Position numbers and translations under genes: made by a program | The notes under the pieces: generated by a model | Seen by the model: only the letters and a program-made list of their open reading frames with translations | The model's database searches: none | What the model was told of the DNA's origin: nothing | NCBI GenBank assembly: GCA_964599375.1 | Contig: CAZREW010000017.1 | Coordinates: forward strand, 1 to 64,000 | DNA length: 64,000 bases | Direction of reading: 5' to 3' | Origin: JAUWCL01 sp964599375 | GTDB lineage: Bacteria > Krumholzibacteriota > Krumholzibacteriia > Krumholzibacteriales > Krumholzibacteriaceae | Part shown: one piece after another, positions 25,844-32,296 of the stretch | Position numbering within the stretch: the first letter of the stretch is position 1 | How the letters are laid out: each line of letters opens with the position of its first letter

Positions 25844-26674
25844 ATGAAGAGACGGGTTTCCAGCGTCCTGGCCCTGATCGTCCTGGCGGCGTCCGTATCC
25901 GGATCCGCCGCGGCGCAGACGTACATGTTCAAGAGCGTCCCGGGCGAGACTCCGCAGATCGGCGTGAGGTATCTCAGGCCCGATTTCAAGCATGGATCCG
26001 AGATGTCGGTCTTCTCGGGGATATACGATTTCCGGGCCGATCTGCCGATCAACGCGAGATGGAGCATCGACGCCTCTGTGCCCTGGTCCAGGTGGTCTTC
26101 GGACGAGGAAGACGTGTCCGACGACTACATAGGGAATATCTACGCCGGGATGCAGTATCTCCGGGCGGAGGGGGACAGGACCATGGTCGCCTCCTTCGGC
26201 GCCTACCTCCCGACGGCCGAAGCGAACCTCGGGCATGTGCTGCTCGGGGCGATAACCGACAACATCGGCCTGTTCAAATATATCCCCGACGCATGGACCT
26301 TCTACGGCAACTTCGCCTGGTTCGACCTCAGGGAAGGTGGGGTAAGGTTGGGCTTCGAGGCCGGCCCCGACCTTGTCGTCCCGACGGGCGATAACGACTC
26401 GGACACCGAGTTCTTTCTCCATTATGGCCTGACCGCCGGGTTCAGGGCGGAGAAGTTCGCGGCCACGTTAGAGCTCATCGGCCTGATGGTCGTATCGGAG
26501 GACTACGACGATTTCGGCGACAGGTTCGTGCACGCCCTTGATCTCGGCGTCAGCTATATCAGCCCGCATCTCTCTCCCGGGGTCTTTTACATGATATACC
26601 TCGGTAACGACGAGAACGACTGGACCAGCCTGGTCGACGGGGTGCTCGGGGTCGACGTGAATTTTGTCTTCTGA
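25844..26674 (+). CDS. Putative outer-membrane beta-barrel protein
   Basis: A 276-aa exported protein. The signal peptide is MKRRVSSVLALIVLAASVSGSAAAQ. The mature chain is a succession of short amphipathic strands with aromatic girdles (SIDASVPWSRWS, WTFYGNFAWFDLRE, VRLGFEAGPDLVVPTG, HALDLGVSYISPHLS) and ends VDVNFVF, a terminal Phe typical of BAM substrates. No helix hydrophobic enough for the inner membrane is seen. This fits a 10-12-strand barrel. Ligand unknown. ATG at 25844 with GGGGAGGGG upstream. thiL follows in the same direction with only 15 nt between stop and proposed start. Confidence 0.7.
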   Translation: MKRRVSSVLALIVLAASVSGSAAAQTYMFKSVPGETPQIGVRYLRPDFKHGSEMSVFSGIYDFRADLPINARWSIDASVPWSRWSSDEEDVSDDYIGNIYAGMQYLRAEGDRTMVASFGAYLPTAEANLGHVLLGAITDNIGLFKYIPDAWTFYGNFAWFDLREGGVRLGFEAGPDLVVPTGDNDSDTEFFLHYGLTAGFRAEKFAATLELIGLMVVSEDYDDFGDRFVHALDLGVSYISPHLSPGVFYMIYLGNDENDWTSLVDGVLGVDVNFVF

Positions 26675-26689
26675 CGCGGAGGCAGTCTT

Positions 26690-27787
26690 ATCAGGGAGCG
26701 CGACGTAATAGGGTTTCTCAGGGACTCGTTCCCTGAGGCGGGGCTAGGCGACGACACCGCCGTCATCGATCCACCGGGCGGGAGCTTACTTTTCGCCTCC
26801 GACGCGGCGGTCGAGCAGGTGCACTTCCGGCTCGACTTCTCGACCGTCGGTCAGGCCGTCCAGAAGGTCGTGACCTCCAACGTCTCAGACGTGTACGCGA
26901 TGGGGGGAGAGCCTTACGGGATAGTCTTCACCGCGGGGCTGCCGGAGAGCTGCGGGGAGGAGGACCTAGTCTCGATCGTCGACGGGCTGCAAAGGGCCTG
27001 CGCCGCCTACGGCATCAGGCTCTGCGGCGGCGACACCGTCCTTTCGCCGGCCCGCTACTTCTTCGATGTTGCCATAATAGGATCGGTGCCCGTGGGGTTC
27101 GCGCCTTTCCGGCGCGGCGGGGCGCGGCCCGGCGACAGGCTCGTCCTCTTTGGCGAAGTCGGAGGCTCGCTCGCCGGGCTGAGGCTGCTCGAGGGGATCA
27201 CAGGGCCCGGGCAGGCGGAGCCCCTCGACCGGCTCCTGCCGCCTCAGGCCGGCAGGGCCTGTCTTCTCGAGGCGGCCCGTACGCTCGCGCTGGACAGCAC
27301 GGCGGCCGGCTTCTCGGCGATATGCGCGGAAAAGGGCCTGGACGCGGGCGCGCAGGCTGCGCTGGCGATGATAGAGAGGCACGTCGCGCCGCTGGCGCAC
27401 AAGCCCTCGGTGAACGGCTCGCCGGAGTGGGCGCCGATGGTCATGGCGATGATAGACATAAGCGACGGTCTAGGCAGGGACCTCGCGACGCTCTGCGCGG
27501 AGAGCGGAGTGGGAGCGGTCGTCTCCGCGGAGGCGGTCCCCGTTCCCGCGCCACTCGCGGGCGCGATTGAGGGCGGTCGCGAGAAGCTGATCCGGTTCGC
27601 GCTGTCGAGCGGCGAGGAGTATGTCGCGCTCGCCGCCCTGAGCCCGGGCCCCGTCCCACCGGGCGCTGTCGTCATAGGCGCCGTCACCGAGGAAGCGGGC
27701 GGGCTGCTGATGGAGGAACCCGACGGTGGGATCAGAAGGCTCCCGACGTTGGGATACGAACACGAATTCCGGGAGAGTGACGAATGA
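26690..27787 (+). CDS. thiL: Thiamine-monophosphate kinase with non-canonical start
   Basis: ThiL phosphorylates thiamine phosphate to thiamine diphosphate. Visible motifs are LGDDTAVIDPPGG (Mg-ATP site), FASDAAVEQVHF, SNVSDVYAMGG, CGGDTVLSP and MIDISDGLGRDL. Between the upstream stop at 26672-26674 and residue 44 there is no ATG, GTG or TTG in frame; the first is GTG at 26819, which would remove the GDDTAV site. I therefore place the start at ATC 26690, because GGAGG (26678-26682) lies 7 nt before it and the protein then begins IRERDVIGFLRDSFP as ThiL should. It would be 365 aa, with an insertion of about 40 aa before MIDISDG. A sequencing error is the main alternative. Confidence 0.85.
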   Translation: MRERDVIGFLRDSFPEAGLGDDTAVIDPPGGSLLFASDAAVEQVHFRLDFSTVGQAVQKVVTSNVSDVYAMGGEPYGIVFTAGLPESCGEEDLVSIVDGLQRACAAYGIRLCGGDTVLSPARYFFDVAIIGSVPVGFAPFRRGGARPGDRLVLFGEVGGSLAGLRLLEGITGPGQAEPLDRLLPPQAGRACLLEAARTLALDSTAAGFSAICAEKGLDAGAQAALAMIERHVAPLAHKPSVNGSPEWAPMVMAMIDISDGLGRDLATLCAESGVGAVVSAEAVPVPAPLAGAIEGGREKLIRFALSSGEEYVALAALSPGPVPPGAVVIGAVTEEAGGLLMEEPDGGIRRLPTLGYEHEFRESDE

Positions 27788-28491
27788 AATACGATCTCGA
27801 GCCTGGCTTCATGATCGCCGGCAAGTACGAGGTCATCGATAAGCTCGGATCCGGCTGGGAGGGAGAGGTATACCGCGTAAAGGAGAAGGCGATAGGCGTC
27901 GAGCGCGCCGCCAAGCTCTTCTACCCGCGGGCCGATTCACGGAACAGGGCGACAAAGTTCTACGCGCGCAAGCTTCACAAGCTGCGCCACTGCCCGATCC
28001 TGATCCAGTACCATACGGGCGAGAGGATCGCGATCGACGGCGAGAAGGTCAACGTCCTGATCTCGGAGTACGTGGAGGGAGAGATCCTCGCCTCCTTCGT
28101 CAGGCGCCAGCCGGGCAGGAAGCTTACGCCGTTCGAGGGGCTTCACCTGCTGCACGAGCTCTCGGTCGGTGTCGAGGTGATACACAGGGCGCGCGAATAC
28201 CACGGCGACCTGCACGACGACAACATCATCATCAGGCGCAAGGGCCTCTCGTTCAACGTAAAGGTCGTCGACATGTTCAACTGGGGCACTCCCGGCGCGG
28301 AGAACTACAAGGACGACGTCTGCGACCTCATCAGGATCTTCTACGACTGCATCGGGGGCAAGAGCACTTACTGGAAGCAGTCGCCCGGGATCAAGTACAT
28401 CGTCTCCGGCCTGAAAAGGTCGCTGATCACGGAAAAGTTCAGGACAGCCGGTCATCTGCGACGGTATATCGAGACGATGGAATGGGAGTGA
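27784..28491 (+). CDS. Serine/threonine protein kinase-like protein
   Basis: A 235-aa single-domain kinase. The Gly loop is KLGSGWEGEVYRV, the Lys is in ERAAKLFYP, the catalytic loop is HGDLHDDNIII (HGD in place of HRD), and the metal-binding Asp is in VVDMFNW (DMF in place of DFG). The Asp residues needed for catalysis are kept, so it may be active. The HGDLHxxN loop is also seen in aminoglycoside-kinase-like and atypical kinases. It has no membrane segment or sensor. ATGA overlap with thiL couples their translation. Substrate unknown; there is no obvious partner beyond the phosphatase gene 9 bp downstream. Confidence 0.8.
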   Translation: MKYDLEPGFMIAGKYEVIDKLGSGWEGEVYRVKEKAIGVERAAKLFYPRADSRNRATKFYARKLHKLRHCPILIQYHTGERIAIDGEKVNVLISEYVEGEILASFVRRQPGRKLTPFEGLHLLHELSVGVEVIHRAREYHGDLHDDNIIIRRKGLSFNVKVVDMFNWGTPGAENYKDDVCDLIRIFYDCIGGKSTYWKQSPGIKYIVSGLKRSLITEKFRTAGHLRRYIETMEWE

Positions 28492-28500
28492 CGCCACAGG

Positions 28501-29133
28501 ATGCTCATCTACATGATCAGGCACGGAAGGACGGACTGGAACGACCGGCGCAGGATAATGGGGCGCGAGCAGGTGCCGCTCAACGCCGCCGGCCGCGAGA
28601 TGGTCGAGGCGGTAGCCGGGCATCTCTCAGGAGAGGGGATCGCGGCGGTCTACACGGGGACGCTCGCGCGGACACGGGAGTCGGCCGGGATACTCGCCTC
28701 GGCGTGGGGCGCCGAGCTCATCGAGGAGCCACGGCTCGACGAGTCCGGATACGAAAAGTGGGTCGGCATGACCTACTACGAGCTCACCGGGGACCGCGAT
28801 TTCGAACTCTACACGAAACGGCCTACCGAGTCGCGTTTCTCCGAGGGCGAGAATATGGCGGGGATACAGGAGCGCGCGCTGGCCGCAGTCGACAGGATCG
28901 CCTCCGAGAGACGCGGCGTCAAGACTGCGCTCGTCTCGCATGCCGATGTGATCAAGCCCGTGATCACCCACTACCTTGGGATGGATCTCGACACGATGCA
29001 CAGGCTGGCGGTCGCGAACGCCTCGGTCACCGTCCTCGACCTGGGCTACCCGGGCAGCCCCCGGATCAGGTATATGAACCTGATGCCGTGGAAATGGAAG
29101 AAGGGCCTGACCGACCCGCCGTCCCCCGAGTGA
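28501..29133 (+). CDS. Histidine phosphatase family protein
   Basis: A 210-aa phosphoglycerate-mutase-like phosphatase. The RHG motif is MIRHGRTDWNDRR, with the phospho-accepting His near residue 8. The second His lies in LVSHADVIKPVITHYLG, and the acidic residue in the ESGYEKWVGMTYYE region. Members dephosphorylate sugars, nucleotides or proteins; the length and motif fit the CobC/GpmB branch. Placed immediately after the kinase gene, it could counteract it, but this is speculation. ATG at 28501 with a short gap of 9 bp. Confidence 0.88.
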   Translation: MLIYMIRHGRTDWNDRRRIMGREQVPLNAAGREMVEAVAGHLSGEGIAAVYTGTLARTRESAGILASAWGAELIEEPRLDESGYEKWVGMTYYELTGDRDFELYTKRPTESRFSEGENMAGIQERALAAVDRIASERRGVKTALVSHADVIKPVITHYLGMDLDTMHRLAVANASVTVLDLGYPGSPRIRYMNLMPWKWKKGLTDPPSPE

Positions 29134-29142
29134 CGAAGCGGG

Positions 29143-29178
29143 TTGCGCCGGCGCCGTGGCCTGGTTAATTTCTGATTA
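29143..29178 (+). promoter_or_regulatory. Promoter of tsaD, predicted leaderless
   Basis: TTGCGC at 29143-29148, exactly 17 bp, then TAATTT at 29166-29171. The expected transcription start, 7 nt after the -10 box, falls on the A of the ATG at 29178. No ribosome site precedes the ATG. This suggests a leaderless message. Confidence 0.5.
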
Positions 29179-30185
29179 TGAATCTTTACCTCGGCATAGA
29201 GACCTCGTGCGACGACACCTCGTGCGCGATCTATTCACCAGAAGAGGGCCTGATCGCCTACCGGACCGCCGCCCAGCTCGACCACGCGAAGTACGGCGGC
29301 GTCGTGCCGGAGATCGCCTCGCGCACGCACATGAAAACGATCCTTCCCCTCTACGAGACGGTGATGGAGGAGGCCGGGGCAGGGCTCGGCGGCCTTTCTG
29401 GGATCGGGGTGACCAACGGACCCGGGTTGACCGGGTCGCTCCTGGTCGGGCTCTCGTTCGCCAAGGCTCTAGCTTACGGGAGCGGAGTGCCGCTCGCCGG
29501 CATCCACCACATCGAGGGGCACATACTCGCCAACGCGATCGAGGGGCCTATGGGGACGCCGGCCATAGTGCTCGTGGTCTCGGGAGGGCACACACAGCTC
29601 TTCAGCGTCGAGAAGCCGGGCAGGTACGAGCTCCTCGGCGGGACGAGGGACGACGCGGCGGGCGAGGCGTTCGACAAGATCGGGAAGATACTCGGCCTCC
29701 CGTACCCGGGCGGGCCTTCGATAGAGAAGGCCGCGCGCTCCGGCGACCCGGCCGCCTTCGATTTTCCACGCGCGATGCGCGGCTCGGGCAGGTGCGACTT
29801 CTCTTTCTCGGGGCTCAAGACCGCGGTCAGGCTTAAGGTCGAGGAGCTCGGTCGCCTCACCGAGCAGGCCGTCGCAGATGTCGCCGCCTCGGCCCAGGAG
29901 GCGATCGTCGACGCACTCGCGATCAAGTCGGTCATGGCGGTTGAGATGACGGCTGTCTCGCGCTTCTACCTCGCCGGCGGGGTCGCGGCCAACGGGAGGC
30001 TCCGCGAGGTGATCAGCGAGCGGATCGGAGCGGCGGGCGCGCAGGTGTCGTGGCCGCCGGCAAGGTTCTGCACGGACAATGCCGCGATGATCGCGTGCGC
30101 CGCCTGGCACCATCTGTCGGCAGGCCGCGCTGACGGGCTCGACCTGAACACCTTTCCCAGAGGCGGGCTCGAGTCCTGGGCGTGA
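29178..30185 (+). CDS. tsaD: tRNA N6-adenosine threonylcarbamoyltransferase TsaD
   Basis: TsaD transfers threonylcarbamoyl to A37 of ANN-decoding tRNAs together with TsaB and TsaE. The 335-aa protein starts LYLGIETSCDDTSCAIY, has the metal-binding HHIEGHILAN (HxxxxH), VLVVSGGHTQLF, the LGGTRDDAAGEAFDKIGK and PYPGGPSIEK signatures, and AGGVAANGRLRE. All are intact and length is normal. There is no Shine-Dalgarno site before the ATG; see the promoter entry. TsaB and TsaE are not in the window. Confidence 0.97.
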   Translation: MNLYLGIETSCDDTSCAIYSPEEGLIAYRTAAQLDHAKYGGVVPEIASRTHMKTILPLYETVMEEAGAGLGGLSGIGVTNGPGLTGSLLVGLSFAKALAYGSGVPLAGIHHIEGHILANAIEGPMGTPAIVLVVSGGHTQLFSVEKPGRYELLGGTRDDAAGEAFDKIGKILGLPYPGGPSIEKAARSGDPAAFDFPRAMRGSGRCDFSFSGLKTAVRLKVEELGRLTEQAVADVAASAQEAIVDALAIKSVMAVEMTAVSRFYLAGGVAANGRLREVISERIGAAGAQVSWPPARFCTDNAAMIACAAWHHLSAGRADGLDLNTFPRGGLESWA

Positions 30186-30313
30186 GGCATATCTCCACAT
30201 TTTCCCCGGCCTTACATTTATTTCTTACCGATCCGATAGTGCATTGTCGATATTGCATTATCCGACATTTCCTTTGCATTCCCTCCCCATCCCGGCGCCC
30301 GGACAGATGCGTG

Positions 30314-30348
30314 AACCCGCCGTATAAGGGCTTTTCAGGTAGCGGGTT
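30314..30348. repeat. Inverted repeat in the 30186-30463 gap
   Basis: AACCCGC (30314-30320) and GCGGGTT (30342-30348) are 7-bp inverted repeats 21 nt apart. They lie upstream of the sigma-54-like promoter, in the 278-bp gap between tsaD and the signalling cluster. They could be an activator-binding site or a weak hairpin; function unknown. Apart from this and the promoter, nothing else was recognised in the gap. Confidence 0.3.
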
Positions 30349-30373
30349 AACCGGTTTCCGATACTCCCGCTCC

Positions 30374-30390
30374 TTGGCATATTAATTGCC
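30374..30390 (+). promoter_or_regulatory. Sigma-54 (RpoN)-type promoter of the signalling cluster
   Basis: The sequence TTGGCATATTAATTGCC has the -24 GG (30376-30377) and -12 GC (30388-30389) with exactly 10 nt between them, and TGGCAT-N5-TTGCC matches the RpoN consensus TGGCAC-N5-TTGCA well. Transcription would start near 30401, about 63 nt before the receiver-GGDEF gene. TGGCA and TGCCA also form an inverted repeat, so an operator is the alternative reading. Confidence 0.55.
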
Positions 30391-30463
30391 ATTCATCTCG
30401 TGGCGATCGGCCGAAGACCCGATCTGAGCGGAGGGGAACTACCCTTTTCGGGGATTTTGATGG

Positions 30464-31444
30464 ATGAGCGCAGGGAAAGATAACGACGTCCGCAGGGTGC
30501 TCGTCGTCGACGACGAAGAGCACATCAGGCGGATACTGAAGTTTCAGCTCGAGAAGAACGGCTACGAGGTCGTCACTGCGGAGAACGGCGAGGAAGCGTT
30601 GAAGTTTGTCAGGCGTTCGATGCCCGACCTCATTCTGCTCGACCTGATGATGCCGAAGATCGACGGCTTCGAGGTCTGCCGGCAGCTCAGGGCTGACTTC
30701 CAGACGAGCCAGATCCCGATAATCATGCTTACCGCCAAGAGCGACCTCCCCGACAAGATCAAGGGGCTTCAGGGGGGCGCCAACGATTACCTCGTCAAGC
30801 CGTACTCGAACGAAGAGCTCATGCTGCGAGTCAACAACGTGCTCGAATGGAGCCAGAACCAGAAGAACGCCAATCCGCTCACGGGGTTCGCGGGGAACAA
30901 GGCGATCGAGAAGGAACTGGCCCGGAGAATAGAGCGCAACGAGCCGTTCGCGTTCCTCTACATCGACATCGACAATTTCAAGGCATACAACGATTACTAC
31001 GGATATCAGAAGGGCGACGAGTCGATCCTCTTTCTCGCCGACATCATCACCGAGGCTGTCAACTCGCTCGGTGGCAGGAAGGATTTCGTCGGCCATATCG
31101 GTGGCGATGATTTCGTCATCGTCACTTCTCTAGACCGGGCCGAGTTCATAGGGCGCCACATCATCGATGAGTTCGACAAGGGCTCCCTGGTCCTGATGCA
31201 CGAGGAAGACATCCGCAAGGGGTACCTCGAGATCAGGAACCGCCTCGGAGAGATCAAGAGGGTGCCGCTGATGTCACTGACGATAGCGCTTGTGCTCAAC
31301 GACGGCGAACGGCTGAAGCATTTCGCACAGGTCAGCGATATCGCGTCCGAGCTCAAGAAATTCGGGAAGGGTATGACAGGAAGCGTCGTCGTGAGAGAGA
31401 GGCGCAAGGAGATCTCGGAGCCAGCCGAGATCGACAGCCTGTAA
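30464..31444 (+). CDS. Response regulator with GGDEF-like (GGDDF) output domain
   Basis: A 326-aa two-domain regulator. Residues about 9-125 are a receiver: VVDDEEH acidic pocket, phospho-accepting Asp60 in LILLDLMMP, and Lys in DYLVKPY. Residues about 140-310 form a diguanylate-cyclase-like domain: NPLTGFAGN, LYIDIDNFKAYNDYYGYQKG, and the signature GHIGGDDF. GGDDF has Asp where the GGDEF consensus has the metal-binding Glu, so activity is possible but uncertain. If active it would make cyclic-di-GMP when phosphorylated. It is the first gene after the sigma-54-like promoter and starts a run of five signalling genes. ATG start with weak ribosome site. Confidence 0.85.
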   Translation: MSAGKDNDVRRVLVVDDEEHIRRILKFQLEKNGYEVVTAENGEEALKFVRRSMPDLILLDLMMPKIDGFEVCRQLRADFQTSQIPIIMLTAKSDLPDKIKGLQGGANDYLVKPYSNEELMLRVNNVLEWSQNQKNANPLTGFAGNKAIEKELARRIERNEPFAFLYIDIDNFKAYNDYYGYQKGDESILFLADIITEAVNSLGGRKDFVGHIGGDDFVIVTSLDRAEFIGRHIIDEFDKGSLVLMHEEDIRKGYLEIRNRLGEIKRVPLMSLTIALVLNDGERLKHFAQVSDIASELKKFGKGMTGSVVVRERRKEISEPAEIDSL

Positions 31445-31456
31445 CCGGAGGGCGCA

Positions 31457-32296
31457 GTGGCCGGAACGACCTACACGGACAGAGGCCGCGCGGCGGGGAC
31501 GGATCCCGCCGGACAGAGCGAGACGGATCTTCTCAGGGAGGAGATCGCCCGCTACCGGAGCGTCTTCGAATCGGCCAGCATGATCGTCGGCCACGAGCTG
31601 GTAAAGCCGCTCACCTCTATAAGCGGATACGTGGAACTTCTCGAGGACCGGTTCGCCGCTTTCACCGACGGGGACGCGAAGAGGTATTTCATGCGACTGA
31701 GGGAATCGATCGGCCAGCTCGAGGAGCTCGTCGAATCGTTCGTCCAGCTGCTCAGGTTCAACCGGGTCGACGACCAGGCCGGTGTGCTCCAGAGCGTAGA
31801 CCTGCGCGCGCTCGTCGAGAAGCTCAGGCCGGGCGAAGGCGAGGGCCGGGCCAGGCTGAGAAACGCGGTCGACCCGGCGATGCCGCCACTGCTGCTTCGA
31901 AGGAAACATGTCGAGGTCGTCCTAGACAACCTGATCTCCAACGCCCTGAAGCACAGCGGGGGTGGCGCCCCCGTGACCGTCGAGGCGGAGGTCATAAAGG
32001 AAAGGCGCGGCAACACCGCCGAGAGCGTCCTGATCGTCAACGTGACGGACGCCGGGGTAGGGATACCGGAGAACGAGATAGAGGAGATCTTCAATCCGTT
32101 CTACAGGGGAGCTTCGGACCGGCGCTCCGGCGGGCTAGGGCTCGGGCTGGCTCTCGTGAAGAACATCATGGATATCATGAGCGGAGAGGTCCGGGTAAGC
32201 AGCGCTCCCGGCAAGGGCACAAGGGTGACAATAAGCATCCCGCTCAATGGAGACGACAGGCCCGGAGAATCGAAAGAGCAGAAAAATGGCCGTTAA
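31457..32296 (+). CDS. Soluble histidine kinase without sensor domain
   Basis: A 279-aa kinase made only of a dimerisation/phosphotransfer domain and an ATPase domain. The phospho-accepting His is His46 in IVGHELVKPLTSISGYVELL. The ATPase shows LDNLISNALKH (N box), VTDAGVGIPENEIEEIFNPF (G1/F) and GGLGLGLALVKNI (G2). There is no membrane segment or recognisable input domain, so another protein must supply the signal. GTG start at 31457 with GGAGG 5-9 nt upstream. It is 12 bp after the receiver-GGDEF gene, which is its likely target, and slightly overlaps the next kinase gene. Confidence 0.88.
   Translation: MAGTTYTDRGRAAGTDPAGQSETDLLREEIARYRSVFESASMIVGHELVKPLTSISGYVELLEDRFAAFTDGDAKRYFMRLRESIGQLEELVESFVQLLRFNRVDDQAGVLQSVDLRALVEKLRPGEGEGRARLRNAVDPAMPPLLLRRKHVEVVLDNLISNALKHSGGGAPVTVEAEVIKERRGNTAESVLIVNVTDAGVGIPENEIEEIFNPFYRGASDRRSGGLGLGLALVKNIMDIMSGEVRVSSAPGKGTRVTISIPLNGDDRPGESKEQKNGR

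Noticed and set aside
26819..27787. ThiL starting at the GTG 26819
   Set aside because: This would remove the GDDTAV metal-binding region, and the upstream frame is clearly coding and homologous to ThiL.
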